From the NCBI GenBank assembly GCA_028554755.1, contig JAPTOF010000005.1, positions 9,743,501 through 9,807,500 on the forward strand: 64,000 bases of DNA, given 5' to 3'. The notes under the pieces are model-generated. The model was not told where the DNA came from. It was given only the letters and a program-made list of their open reading frames with translations, and did no database searches. A program made the translations under genes and the position numbers. Every line of letters starts with the position of its first letter. The first letter of the stretch is position 1. Below are positions 23,460 through 36,216 of this stretch, piece after piece. Source of the stretch: Cordia subcordata (taxonomy: Eukaryota > Streptophyta > Magnoliopsida > Boraginales > Cordiaceae).

Positions 23460-24283
23460 TGTATGTGTATGTATACGCATATGCATCTTCTTATATATGC
23501 ACATAATTATATAAGAACATATAGTAACTGCTTGTATGTAGCTAATAAATTTTATGATTCTATGTGTAAGTAAACTATTAAGGAGGGTTTGTGGAGTTTA
23601 TGAACTTAGAACATAAGCACATTTTGAGATTGATTATTTTATGATTCTTTGTCTAAATGTACCAAGTACATCTTAACCTTATTTTCTTAAATGATACTAA
23701 AATTGGTAGCTCATATAGGATGTTCTAGCTGCATTATTAGGAAATTTAGCAATACCAAGAGCTAAATTAACTCGTGAACTAATTAATGTTAATCTGGTTA
23801 GGTTATAATCTTCAATTGAATCAGGAGAAATATTCTCTCATCCTAATATGCATCTTGGTTTTGTTCAAAGTTGAATGGTCATGGAATGAAATGATTCTAA
23901 TTTAATAGCACGTTTTTGGACTTTTTGTTCAAAGAATAGATGGATTTAAATTAGATGCAAAAATATAAGAAAACTGCTATTCTTTCTTTAATTATATGAT
24001 GTTCAATCATGTGAGGTCACTAATTACTATTGGTTTCCAACTCTTTGCCAAATCTTAGCTTACAAGCACTGGAAATTTCATTGTTTCTTACAGAGTTGCT
24101 AATGGGGTAAGAACTACAAATGAAATGAGAAGTAGTAAATGTACTATCAATATACTGCATTTCTTCTTTAACTTTATTTACCATAGTATGTACAATGGCT
24201 ATTCTAGACTTATAGTAAAAGGCAATCAAATCGCAATTACAATGACAGAGCAAGATCTCACAAACCTCAAAGGAACTAATATA
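23460..24283. other. Intergenic DNA, no gene seen
   Basis: AT-rich, no coding signal and no recognised ends. Confidence 0.4.
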
Positions 24284-27237
24284 TGTTAGGATTGGTATTC
24301 CTTAAAGACCACTTGAGTCTGATTTACTAAATATTGTGAGTTTACACTTTACATTCTCTCTGGTGTGTATATATAGAGAGATGTATAAAGGTTCTTGACA
24401 TAAACTAGGGACTTAAGTGCATAACGAGGTTGGACGCTTGACAAGTCCAAGTCTAGTTTTAATTGTGTCATGAATGCCATCCATGTTGGGTTTGTATGTC
24501 CTAAAGACCACTTGTACATGGATATTGAATTGTATATTGATCATGGGGTATATTTATGAGCATGCTTTCATACATTATCTTTGGTGTATGTGTGTGATAC
24601 AATGTGTTAAGGTCCAATGATATAAACTAATGACTTGGGAACTGAAGTTGGACGCATAGTAGGTCTAGTCTAGCTTTAGATATATTATAAATGGGTTCAT
24701 AGTCAAATGGCAGTGTTGGATGCTTTACTGGGACAAGGTTATGTGGTCAGTCTTCTTGACAAGGTAATATTACCTAGGTCATTGGAAGATCTTTCCCGAC
24801 TTTGCTACTACTATGTGTGTCATGCATTGAACAAGGCCACCGTGAGTATCTATTCTAAAACCATACCGTCACAAATAGAAGACAAGATACCCATTACTTC
24901 CAAGTGACCAACGCTCTTAATTTTGAGCATGTATGGATGAATTGGCAAAGTTGAGGTGCAATACTTTGATGTACCATGGAAGAGATATTAATGTGAGTAA
25001 ATCATCTACCCCGTACATCAAGTGTTGTATTCCAATTTGTTGGGACATGGATATGCAACAGTAGAGTCTATATATCTCTTAGATTTCTCTACTTGAACAT
25101 CTAAATCTAGATTTAGTGATATTATCCTTCAGGGGTATATCGATCATTTGGCTCGTAGATTGTTGCTTAGATCAAGAGATCCGTGACCAGAGGATCAATA
25201 TTCTTTAGACTAAAGATTCCAAGGTTTGAGATTTAGTCTTGGACATGATGGTACAAGAAAGGATCAGTCTTGATTACAAGTGTACTAGTCAAGCATTTTG
25301 GTCACTTAACTCGGTTGGTCAAAGATAAATGTGCTTCATGTGACAAGCTTCTGCTTAGCTAGTGATTATCCTTGGAGTACGTCTTTGATCTTTTGGTGGA
25401 AATAGACCAAGGTCAAAATGACCTTAGTGTCACCAAAGTTGTGGTAATGGCATTTTGGTCATTTTGAGAGTCAAGAGTAATTATGTCTTTTGATCTCTCT
25501 GCTGCCATATTCCAATTGGATGTAATTAACTAAGGAAGGCTAAATTTGTTGGTTACTTAATTAATATATAAGTTAGGAATTAGGAAAAGGATTTTTAATC
25601 TAAACTTTCCTAATCTAACTTATGGGCATCTTGATAGGACAAGTGATCCCCACATAGATTTAGATATTTTGTGTGTGAAATGATGAAAAAATTTGATGGT
25701 CTTATCCATAGAGAATATTCCTCTTCTAGAAAGGGAAAGAAAGACATTATTGACAACAATAATATTCCTTTTAGCTGTCCATTTACTATATATTGTTGCA
25801 ATATGGCAAGACCCAAAAGAGCCTCTTTGATATTTCTTCTTTAGGTGTGTAGTAAAATTCACTTACCTCACCTAAAAGACATACTACCTTTGGTTAAGCC
25901 TCAATTAGACTTCATTGTGCTTGTATACTACATAACATACTATATCCTAACTATTAGAAATTGATTATAGTGGATAAGATCAAGTGAGAGTTGTTTTAAG
26001 GCAGGATTTTGAAGCAAAGAGGCCATTACCAATGTATTCATGCACCAAGGGTGACACACTTTGTTCTCTTGCTATTTATGTTATTTTACGTGTTTGCTTA
26101 TATGTGTAATTTGTACATTACTACTATCTTCTGTTGCCTAGTTGATTTAATGCTTTCAAAAGTTTTAAAACTTGGTAATTAATTAGAATAGGCATTGGCA
26201 ACCAAATCACATAATCCATAATTGGATGGTAGTTTTGGGTACTCTATTCAGAGAAGGTTATAACAAGCAAGTCTCTTTATTACAGTGACCTATCTAGGTC
26301 ATTAGAAATCTTTCTAGACTTGTCTCTCTAGGATTTATGTCACATATTGGATAAAACTATTGTGAGTTAGCTTTCTACAGATCGTACTACTAAAGACAAG
26401 AAGCGTTACATGTGGAATTAATGAAGTCAAAGTTTGGTACTTAGATACACCATAAGTGAGACCTTGTGTTGCTAGGGTCAAAAACTCTTTGTGTTGGGTG
26501 CCACATTTAGATTCACCAAGACACACATATGTAATATACAATCTATTTGCCTTTTAGAATTGTCTAGTTGACTATTTGAATTTAAGCTTATTGGTATATC
26601 TACTCAAGGATTATCAGTCATTTATTTGGTTTATGAATCATTCCCTAAATTAAGAGTTCTATGACTAAAGGTGGTTTTTCTTTGTTTAAGATGTTCCTAA
26701 GAGAAAATGAAATCGAAGAGATGATAGTACAAGCAAAAAGACCAGGGTTAGCTGTGGGTGAATATAAATAAGCATTATGGCATTTAACTTAGTAGGTCTG
26801 AAGAAAAAGATCGCTTATATTTGTAACGAGCTTTTGAGAATTAGTGATTATCCTTAGAGTATGACTTTGGTCTTTTGGTGGATTAAACTAGTCAACATGG
26901 TCTTAGTGTCGCCTAAGTTTGTCAAGGGCATTGTGGTAATTTTGGGAGCCAAGAGAAATAGTCGGTTATGTTTCGGCTAAGGTTCCTTTTGGCTATTTCT
27001 AATTTTGTTTACTGTTTTTGCGTAATTATGTGTAAGAAAGGGAGAACCCAATTTGCATTAGGATTTTGGTTATAGAAAAGTCAAAGTCTTTTTCTATTGG
27101 TCCAAAACTGATGCTTGGTCAATTGGGATATGTAATTTCCTATTTCTAGATGTCTTTGGCATATAGAACATGCAAGAGTGTGTAATCTTGTAATTTAACC
27201 AATAGGATTAGAATTGTATTTGAATTGGAAATTAAGA

Positions 27238-27592
27238 CCCCTTTTGGCTTTGCTTATTTTTAAGTGCTTATAAATAGGTGTTGCTTATAAGTAAAAAGTT
27301 ACTTTTAAGCTAATGATAAATAAGTAGAGATATGTTTGGATAATATGTGCTTATAAGCTGCTGACATGTTTGGTAAATAAGTGCTTATAAGTAGCAATAG
27401 TAGTTAAAATAACTAAAAAGAATATGTAACTAATCAATTTAGTAAATAAGTGCTTCTCAAGTAGGACAAATATGTCATTTTAATAGGGTTGACCACCTGA
27501 CTTAGAAGCACAAAAAAAATAGTAACTCTAGGTTGCTTTTTTTCCCCTGCTTATAAGCAATCTTAAATGGCTTATAAGCCAGTTTTTCAAAT
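27238..27592. mobile_element. hAT-type MITE, long form
   Basis: Starts CTTTTGGCTTTGCTTATTTT and ends near CTTATAAGCCAG. The interior has many GCTTATAAG words and the phrase GTTTGGATAATATGTGCTT, shared with the elements at 39490-39975 and 51474-51876. Confidence 0.55.
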
Positions 27593-27783
27593 ATGTATCC
27601 TTTTATTTTTATCCGCTAAATTGCCCACAAACTCTAAATGTCCTATATTGACTTAGACTTGTATTAACATTGTATGCTTAGGCACGTAAGGGGAATCCTA
27701 AAGAGATAAAGCGTGTGGTCCATGGGTCTAGCTACAAGTCAATTGCTTTGGTTGAAGGTTAAGGTTGTTAGTTGACTTAGAAA

Positions 27784-27896
27784 GTGTTTGACTTTGCTTA
27801 TTTGGTGCTTATAAACACCTAAATAATAAAAAACATGTGAAGGAGTGCTTTTTTCTAGGTACTTATAAGCACTTAAATAAGTGAAGCCAAACACCC
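27784..27896. mobile_element. hAT-type MITE, short form (113 bp)
   Basis: Terminal inverted repeats of about 33 bp: GTGTTTGACTTTGCTTATTT at the left, and the reverse of the right end GGGTGTTTGGCTTCACTTAT. It is the same family as the 114-bp copy at 46130-46243. Confidence 0.65.
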
Positions 27897-28519
27897 TTTT
27901 AAAAAGTTTGAGAGTCACTCTCTGCTTGTCTTGATATTCATTTTACTACAACCCAAACACACAATAAAGCAAGAACTAATTCTCACCAGTTATAGGTGGT
28001 AACTGAGCAGGCTCTAGGTAGATTCTATACTAGTTGAGATCCTGAACTGTAGTTCTATTTTGTTTGTGTTTGGGTCGAGACGAGAGCATTGTGTCTTTAA
28101 GCAAGAGAGTTTATGACGCCCTCCCACATTGGTCCTTGTGAGATTCATATGCACTTTATAATGACTTGGGTTCTCTACTACTGTCGTTATGAGTTTAAGA
28201 TCAATTGATTAGGCTCAATGTGGTGGAAGGCCAGTAATTAGACCTAAGCGAGGTGGGGTTAGGTTGGGGGTGGAGGGAGGGTGGGTCTAGTGGAAGAGAA
28301 AGAAAGAGTTAGTGTGCGGAGAATGTTTTCTTCTGCTATGTCACCAGAAAACATTCTAGTAGAGGAAAACATTTTTCTCCATTTGCAATTAATGTTTTCT
28401 ATTGATTAGAAAATGCTTTCGGGTTGATTTATTATCTGATGCTAACAAACACTGGAAAATCAAGAAAATAATTTGAAATTTATCTAGTGTTTGGTATGAA
28501 CTTATTTTAATACACTTTT

Positions 28520-28720
28520 CGTATTTGATGACTTGTGCAAAAATCCATCACCCTCTCAATCCCTAATTTTCCGTCCCTTGACTTTTGCAAGCTTAAGCAT
28601 CTGTTTCCATCCATCCTTCATGTCAAGTCGTCTACAGATATCCTTACATCCTTTTGTTTCAGCCTTACTACCTACTCAGCTTCATTTTCAGCTATGCTTG
28701 CTCTAGACTCCCTTTAATTA
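28520..28720 (-). pseudogene. Possible LINE ORF2 fragment
   Basis: On the minus strand, KDICRRLDMKDGWKQMLKLA followed by KVKGRKIRD resembles the linker between endonuclease and reverse transcriptase in plant LINEs, where a similar Lys/Arg-rich phrase is common. Stops break the frame upstream and downstream. Weak evidence. Confidence 0.35.
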
Positions 28721-28777
28721 TTACCTTCTTAAAGAGTCAAAGAAATCTCTCTTAGCCATGATTTCTACGTAAGACTA

Positions 28778-28883
28778 ATTAGCAAATTCAGAATAGAATG
28801 ATTCAGAAAGAGACCAATTCTATACTTCAAATTAGAAAATTCAGAATAGAATGATTCAAAAAGAGACCAGTTCTACACTTCAA
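28778..28883. repeat. 53-bp tandem duplication
   Basis: 28778-28830 and 28831-28883 are two copies of 53 bp with about four differences, both containing TTCAGAATAGAATGATTCA. Confidence 0.85.
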
Positions 28884-30746
28884 AGGACTAATGGCGTGTT
28901 TGAAATGACCTTATTTTAAGATACTTTTGAGTTTTCATAATATGCATGTGATAAGATGTCTTAAATTTTATAAAATATCTTTTTATTTCAATAGAACGAG
29001 CATCTTTAATAAAATCGTTTCTTACACACTATAAGAGCGAATTATTCTAATATGAAAACACTACTCTGTCATGTTATAATCTTCATTTTGTTGATCTCAA
29101 GTTAACATAGTGTTCCTTGCATCAATCTATAAATCAGTTGCAACTTTGAGGCTTTCCAAGTATTATATCATCATTTAGGATAACGACCAGGAGAAGAGAT
29201 GAAACAAGTGAATTTTACGATCTTAAAGTGTCAAAACATTAGGAGTTCTTTTTTAAAATCAATTGTAATTAAGTAGACTAGGGCAAGATCTTATATTGTG
29301 ATTTTTCAAATTTAATATTTTATTGATGTAGAAGAATTGCATTCTTCAAAGAAAAGCATTAGGAAGATGCTTATGTAACTGATAGCCTTCGCACTCATAG
29401 TTTGTTAAAGCGTACTTTTCCGATTTTGTACTGTTAACTAATTCGGCATTCATTGATGATGTTATCACAAAATACAAGTTGGTTTTAAGCCATTTATCAT
29501 AACGTAACCTTTTAAATAACTCGAACTCCATACCCCTATACCCATAAATTCTAAGTAAAGGCATGTTATTTGACAAATAATGTCACGCTACCAAGTCCAG
29601 ACCCACAGACTTATAAGCGATATTAATATTGTAAGTATAATTAATAACTATTTGAACCTCTAATCCTAAGTAGTTATTTGTTATGTCTATAACACTAATT
29701 GCGCTCGCAAGCCAGTGGTGTGGATACGGGGATGATAGAATGTTATCAGAGCTAGGTTATCAATTGAATGCAGGAGTTAAGTGTTATACGGGAGAAAGTG
29801 TTATACCAACTATGTGTTAGGAGTCACCCCTTGAACCAGTTAGAGCCAAAAATGTGTTAGGAACCACCTTTTAAGCCTGTAAGAGCTATTTCTAAAGTAT
29901 TGCACTACCTGGTCCTATATAATTGTGATCGGGTGTGCCCCTAAAGATGATATCAGGTTCTCAACAGGGGATGATTGTAACGTCATACATCGATTTGTGG
30001 GGTAAATTATAACTTGCTTAAAAGTGATGGAGTGTGTATAACTAATAACTTAGCTTGAATATTTTTTATCAATTGATTTAAGAGCCTAAATAGTCATTAG
30101 TTATACGTATAATACCAATCTCATTCATGGGCCAGAGGTCCGAGCATGGAGACTCAACAAATAATGCTAGATAAGATTTATCTCATTGGCGAACAAAAGC
30201 AGCTTGGAGAAATACTCTTGTCCCGCACATTAGTCATGATTTCAAAATGGCTTGTGCTTTTAAATAACTCGTCTAGCAACCTGTTCTTGCAAGCTATATC
30301 CAATACACCAAACGGTGGTGCCGATTAAGTAAACTGATTTATGAAGCCACCGCAGCTTGCAAAGAATGCTTGTTTTTCAGTTCAAGGAATGTTTGTCCCA
30401 GGTAGCATATTTAACACCATCCATACATCATATTCTTCCGTGTCCAAACTATCTAGTGTTTTACCCATCAGGATCTTGCACAGGGATACATAAAATATTT
30501 AAAATATAAACAGTTTTGACACGGTTCGGTAAATTGGCTACGTTTGGGGAGTAATTCCACAATCAGGACTTCAGAGAGGTAAGGTATACGTAGTAACAAT
30601 TTTCCTCCCTGAAAGTAATCGAAGGCTTGGTGAATGTTAGGCCAAATAGGAATGTTTGAATATTATTCATGGAATGCTTCTCAGCAAGCCAAATTTATGT
30701 TTGACATTTTGCAGAAGTTGGTGATTAACAGTGGAGCCAGGAAGCA
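28884..30746. other. Intergenic DNA upstream of rhamnogalacturonate lyase
   Basis: No gene seen. At about 29690-30140 there is repeat-like sequence (TTATCAGAGCTAGG, then GTGTTAGGAGTCACCCC and GTGTTAGGAACCACC) of the kind found in decayed LTR-type repeats, but no paired ends. The promoter of the next gene must lie in the last several hundred bases; I see no convincing TATA box. Confidence 0.4.
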
Positions 30747-33700
30747 ATGCCACAGTTAGGAGTAGAACTGCATGAAACTGATCACCATGTAATATATATA
30801 CATTCACTTTTCTTTCATCTCAAAGCGTAACTCAGCTTATCTCAAAATCGCGTTTATTTATGCTAAATGAACTTTACCAAACCAAACCAAACCAAACCAA
30901 ATTAAGCTTACCTACTAGGTAGGATCGGTTATATAGATCTGACTATACCTTCCACTCTATCGAGAGCTGGCTCTTTTATTAGCTCCATGCAAGCGCGATC
31001 TCACAAGTTAAAATTTGAATAAAGAAATTGAACTAGCCTAGTGATAATTCTGGTGAAGTTCTAAGATCGGATGAAGAAAATAAGATGTATTATGTGTGCA
31101 GGTGGTGATGGACAATGGCATCCTTCAACTGACACTATCGAAACCGGATGGTAACGTAACTGGAGTACGGTACAATGGCATTGACAATCTGCTGGAAGTT
31201 CTCAATGAGGAAACTAACAGAGGGTATTTAGCATGAACCTATTCTGTTTTTATCATATTAAATTTCTAAACTTATCTTAACGATGTAAAAGTTTCACACA
31301 TTGAACTGTCCTCGTCTAATTTGAAGATGGATTGCTCGACTATTGCTAGTAACAAATTTCGATGGATTTTCTAGGTACTGGGACCTCGTGTGGAGCTCAC
31401 CAGAGAGCTCTGTTACTACAGGAATATTTGAAAGGTACGCCTCTCCCCATAACTACATTGCGCGAGCACAAAAATAAAAAAAGAAAAAAAAAAAGAAAAA
31501 AGAGACTAATGCATAATTGTAAATAGGGCTACTATTCCAGCAGAATCTAAATCCACTAAATTGTAACTGGCCTGTAATGTTGGTTCAAATTGAAAAAGAA
31601 AGAAAAGGTGCATAATTTAAAAAATCCATTGATTTTGCAGAATCGAGGCCACAACATTCAAGGTCATATTGGAAACTGAGGAACAGGTGGAGCTTTCATT
31701 CTCCAGGTCATGGGATAGTTCTGTCCGGGGCAAACTTGCTCCATTAAATATAGACAAGAGGTTCTCTCTTGAATCTTAGCATTGCACATGTTTGAATGAG
31801 AATATTGATAATTAGTTTTGTTTTATGATGAATTGATGAATATGATTATGACAATGATGAGGATTGCCTAGGTATATAATGCTTCGTGGTTGCTCCGGCT
31901 TCTACTCCTATGCCATTTATGAACATTTAGAGGATTGGCCAGGATTTAACCTTGATGAGACAAGGATTGCATTCAAACTCAGGAAAGAAAAGTAAGCAAA
32001 TTCAAAAAGATTTCCTTATTGTTTGAGCTATTTGCAGCCTTGTTAATGTTGAAATTTCTAGCACGAATATGTTTGAGCATAGTTTAACTTTTGCTAAGAC
32101 ATTACAACAGATTCAAACACAAGTCGGCTTGAGGCGTAGTTTAACGTTTGCTAGTACATTATTCCCAATCTCCTCTGCAAAATGTGCATAAGGGACTCAT
32201 GTCATGACCTGGCTGTTTTGAACTTGCACAAACAGGTTTCACTACATGGCCATGGCAGATGATCGCCAGAGGTACATGCCATTACCAGATGACCGGTTAC
32301 CTGGACGAGGCCAAGCTCTGGCCTACCCAGAAGCTGTCCTACTTGTAAATCCTGTAGAGCCAGAATTTAAAGGAGAGGTATTTCTTCAGTCCCTTATTCA
32401 TTGATGCTTTGGAATTTTGCTAATTAATCTCATATCAGTGTGGACTCAAGCTGACAAATCATAATTTTCATGCTAGAAAGTATTTGTAATGCTGCAGAAA
32501 AAGGAATATATTGAATTGTTCTGTTTGATTTTTCTTTTCAATTGGGTCAATGCTATATAGGTGGATGACAAGTACCAGTACTCATGTGAGAACAAAGATC
32601 TGAAAGTGCATGGGTGGATATGTACAGATCCACCTGTGGGATTTTGGCAGATTACACCTGGTAGTGAGTTTCGTTCTGGAGGACCCCTCAAACAAAATCT
32701 TACTTCTCATGTTGGCCCTACTACTCTTGCTGTAAGTTACTTGCTGTGTTCTTTCTGAAGCTCAAGTAGTTTCCTTAGGACATTTACTACTCAATAGTCA
32801 AAAAGAGTGCTATTTGTCTGCGCAATCTTGACAAAATATGAATGTGGTTCAGATGTTTCTAAGTGCGCATTACGCGGGTTTGGATCTAGTGCCAAAATTT
32901 CAACAAGGCGAGCGGTGGAAGAAAGTTTTCGGACCTGTTTTTATCTACCTTAACTCTAAGATGCCAGAAGAGGACCCCCTCACTCTGTGGGAGGATGCTA
33001 AAGAGCAGGTTTTTCCAAGAACAACTGTTAATTCTACATGAATATGACTGCATCCGTACATTATGAGCATGTCTGTCTTTCTGGAAATTAAGCAGATGTC
33101 AACAGAAGTTCAAAGCTGGCCTTACACTTTCCCAGCTTCTGAAGATTTTCAGTCATCGGCTCAACGTGGTAATGTCATGGGCAGATTATTAGTATCTGAC
33201 AGGTCTGTGAAGTTTCTTTTGCTTTCATCTAAATGTTTCCCTTCCTTTCCAAATTGACTTAAACCTTCCATTTCTTAGTGTCTTCATCTTAAACCAAATG
33301 TTCCCATATGCCAGATGCGATGAGTAATCAATTGTATGCTTCTGTATTTTGTTTAGGTATTTCAGTGATGATTATGTAGATGCAAATGGTGCCTATGTAG
33401 GCTTGGCTCCACCAGGAGATGTGGGATCATGGCAAAGAGAGTGCAAGGTAATGTTTTAGCAGTAAGTCACGGTTTCAGGCCATGAGATAGGATCCTTCGT
33501 GTGTAACTGCCTTGTCTCTGGATCTATTGCAGCCATCATAGTGCAAAAATTTATTCAAGAATCAAAAATTTTACACCAGATAACAATTTGTGTGTTTATA
33601 ATAAAATTAGGTGCAAGCAACTCAGGAAAAACTTGACTCAAGTCTCCTCATCAGTCTGATATTCATTTCTTAGCTCGTGTTGTTTAGAGCCAGGTTTTGT

Positions 33701-35075
33701 AATGTGATATTTTTCTCATCAGGACTACCAGTTTTGGACAAAGACAGATGAGAAAGGTTATTTCTCCATCAGTGCTATACGTACCGGGGATTATAATCTC
33801 TATGCTTGGGTTCCTGGATTCATTGGAGACTACAAAAGTGATGCTGCCATCACCATTTCCTCTGGTATTCACTTTCTTAAATGATAAATAATGAAAATTA
33901 TCCTTCCTTTCTGAAGTTCTTCACTTTATAATTCACAAAATACAACCTGATTGACATTTGATAAGCAGGAAGCAACATTGATCTGGGTGACCTTGTTTAT
34001 GAGCCACCAAGAGATGGTCCTACGCTGTGGGAAATAGGCATCCCTGATCGCTCGGCCAGAGAATTTTATGTCCCCGATCCTAACCTGAAATATGTCAATA
34101 AACTTTATGTCAACCATCCAGACAAGTATATTTCCGTCCCCATATGTCATTTCCTCAATGCTGCAATGCAATGCTGGCATGCTAATAAGAGAGTTTGTGA
34201 AAAAAGAAATTTGAGCATCATCTCATTACTAGTTGCTTTTACTTAGCTACTGGATTTACACCTTCCTGCAGGTTTAGGCAGTATGGATTATGGGAGAGAT
34301 ATGCAGAGTTGTATCCTGATAATGACTTGATCTATACAGTTGGTGAGAGTGACTATACAAAAGATTGGTTCTTTGCCCAGGTTACCAGGTATGACTCTTT
34401 GATTTGAAACATTTGCACAAGTTCATGATTTGTCCTTCCTCCTCCAGAACAATATACATGGCGAGAGTTTCGCGTACTGGCTATCTTTTTATTAGGCTTT
34501 GCAATATCATTAATATTTATGTCACATGTTTGAGAAGCTACTCATTTCATTGTCTTTTATAGGAAAAAGGATAACAAGGCATATCAAGGCACCACATGGC
34601 AAATTAAGTTCAAACTTAACAATGCCAACTCAAATGGAACATATATATTGAGACTGGCACTTGCATCTGCAGCTCTAGCAGAACTGCAGGTATGGAAACA
34701 ATCCCAAGTAGCTCAACCCCACACAGTAAAGCGGTTCCGACTGGGAAATAGTTCGGAAGTATTCCCTTCATTACCACAGAAGATCAGCTACATTAACTAC
34801 CATGATACTAATAATTTATGCGACAAATTAACATCCAGGTTCGAGTTAATGATGCAAACGTGAAGACTCCTTTGTTTTCAAGTGGATTAATAGGGAGGGA
34901 TAATGCAATTGCAAGGCATGGAATCCATGGTCTCTACTGGCTGTTCAAAGTTGATGTAAAAGGAAGTCTACTTCTGGAAGGGGACAACTCCATTTATTTG
35001 ACACTAGCAAATGCCGTTGGTCCTTTCCAGGGGATCATGTATGACTACATTCGTTTGGAGGGGCCTTCTTCATAA
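30747..35075 (+). CDS. Rhamnogalacturonate lyase (polysaccharide lyase family 4), 15 exons, 636 aa
   Basis: Exons 30747-30788, 31102-31223, 31375-31434, 31641-31760, 31872-31991, 32236-32377, 32561-32731, 32853-33008, 33096-33202, 33357-33447, 33723-33864, 33969-34125, 34272-34388, 34563-34689 and 34839-35075 join in frame at GT-AG sites and end in TAA. The enzyme cleaves the rhamnogalacturonan I backbone of pectin by beta-elimination. The order is PL4 catalytic domain (about 15-310), fibronectin-III-like domain (about 335-405) and a jelly-roll carbohydrate-binding domain (about 425-636), as in plant homologues of near 640 aa. Lys155 in KFHYMAMADDR and His219 in KVHGW are my candidates for the catalytic Lys/His pair known in the fungal enzyme, judged by spacing only. 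The start was chosen because exon 1 joins exactly to VVMDNG with an upstream in-frame TAA. No N-terminal signal peptide is evident, although the substrate is in the cell wall, so another first exon is possible. Confidence 0.93.
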
Positions 35076-35449
35076 AATTGTAATGTTTTCACTCACCAGT
35101 CAAGTTCTCTAATATTGTAGATTTGAGATTCACGTAGTGTACCCTATTGTATGTTCTTCAACACAGTTTATAATTGTTCATAATCGTATGCTTTCATCAT
35201 GTTGTTGAGTATACTTGGACTTCAAAATGGAGAGAGAGTTGACCGTAGTTGGTTTGTCAAGAATCACGAAATTTCATCTTGAAACTATTTGAAGATATTT
35301 TCTTTTTCTGAAGCAACCAAACGCACGAAAATGTGGAAAAAGTTTTTCGGAAAAATATTTTTCGTGAAAAAAAACGGAGCCTTAAAGAAACATGTTTGTA
35401 ATTTGGTGATGATGCTGCTAGCCAAAATCTTTTGATTTAACCAGACTAT

Positions 35450-35678
35450 GGACCTGTTTGGATTTACTTTTTTTAAATAGAAAACACTTTTTTTCCTTAA
35501 CAAAGTTACATTAAATTTGTGATAAATATTTGACTTGGCTTCTAAAAAAGTTGAAACTTGAAAAAAAAGCTCAAATACATTATTTTTTAGAAGCAAAAAT
35601 TTTTAGCTTCTTAAAAAATTAATTTTCAAAAGTTATTTAAAAAAGTGTTTTTGAAAAAAAACCAATCCAAACGGGCCT
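35450..35678. mobile_element. Tourist-like MITE (229 bp)
   Basis: Left end GGACCTGTTTGGATT; right end AATCCAAACGGGCC. TAT flanks both sides (35447-35449, 35679-35681), consistent with PIF/Harbinger 3-bp target duplication. The related sequence near 36820-36840 (CCAGACTATCCTAAACATA) lacks the element and shows the empty site. Confidence 0.75.
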
Positions 35679-36004
35679 TATCCTAAACATAAACTTCCTT
35701 CTAAGCTATTTTTATGGTTATAATAATATTTTCTTGAGCCAAGAACCAAAAAAACCAATGTGGTCTATTTCATCTAAAGTGGGCTTTGACAAATCTAAAT
35801 CTCATTAGGCAATGCAAATCAGTAGTGGTTTTTAGCTGATTGACCTTTAACTTAAAATGGCATAAATACTCACCAGCCCCTCCTTGTAAATGGCTGCAGA
35901 TAAATCCTATTCTACATGCAAATCCTTTTAGAAGTTAAAAAGGGGGGAAAAAGGTAAAGTTCAGAAAGCAGGAAAAAGAGATATACAAAAAGATTATTGA
36001 CTAA

Positions 36005-36213
36005 GGGTCTGTTTAGATTAGTTTTTTTCTAGGAAAAAATACTTTTTTTTCTTGAAAAAGTTTAATTAAACTTACAATAACTATTTGATTTGGCTTCCAA
36101 AAAAGCTGAAACTTTAAAAAAAACTCAAATACAGCTTTTTTTAAAAGCAAAAATTTTCAGCTTCTAAAAAAAAACTATTTTTCAAAAGTTGTTTAGCCAA
36201 TCCAAACGAGCCC
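36005..36213. mobile_element. Tourist-like MITE (209 bp)
   Basis: Left end GGGTCTGTTTAGATTAG; right end CCAATCCAAACGAGCCC. A perfect TAA target duplication lies at 36002-36004 and 36214-36216. Confidence 0.8.
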
Positions 36214-36216
36214 TAA

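Larger units (their letters stand above)
24284..28120. repeat. Old long direct repeats, probably decayed LTRs
   Basis: Two diverged copies in the same order: about 24660-25535 and 26190-27005. Anchors: ACCTAGGTCATTGG (24772) against TCTAGGTCATTAG (26293), and AGTGATTATCCTTGGAGTA (25361) against AGTGATTATCCTTAGAGTA (26843), offsets about 1520 and 1482. Upstream, TGTTAGGATTGGTATTCCTT (24284) and TGTTGGGTTTGTATGTCC (24484), each followed by AAAGACCACTTG, look like two LTR starts in tandem. Near 28080 GAGAGCATTGTGTCTTTAAG resembles an LTR 3' part. No gag or pol remains between them. Confidence 0.5.
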
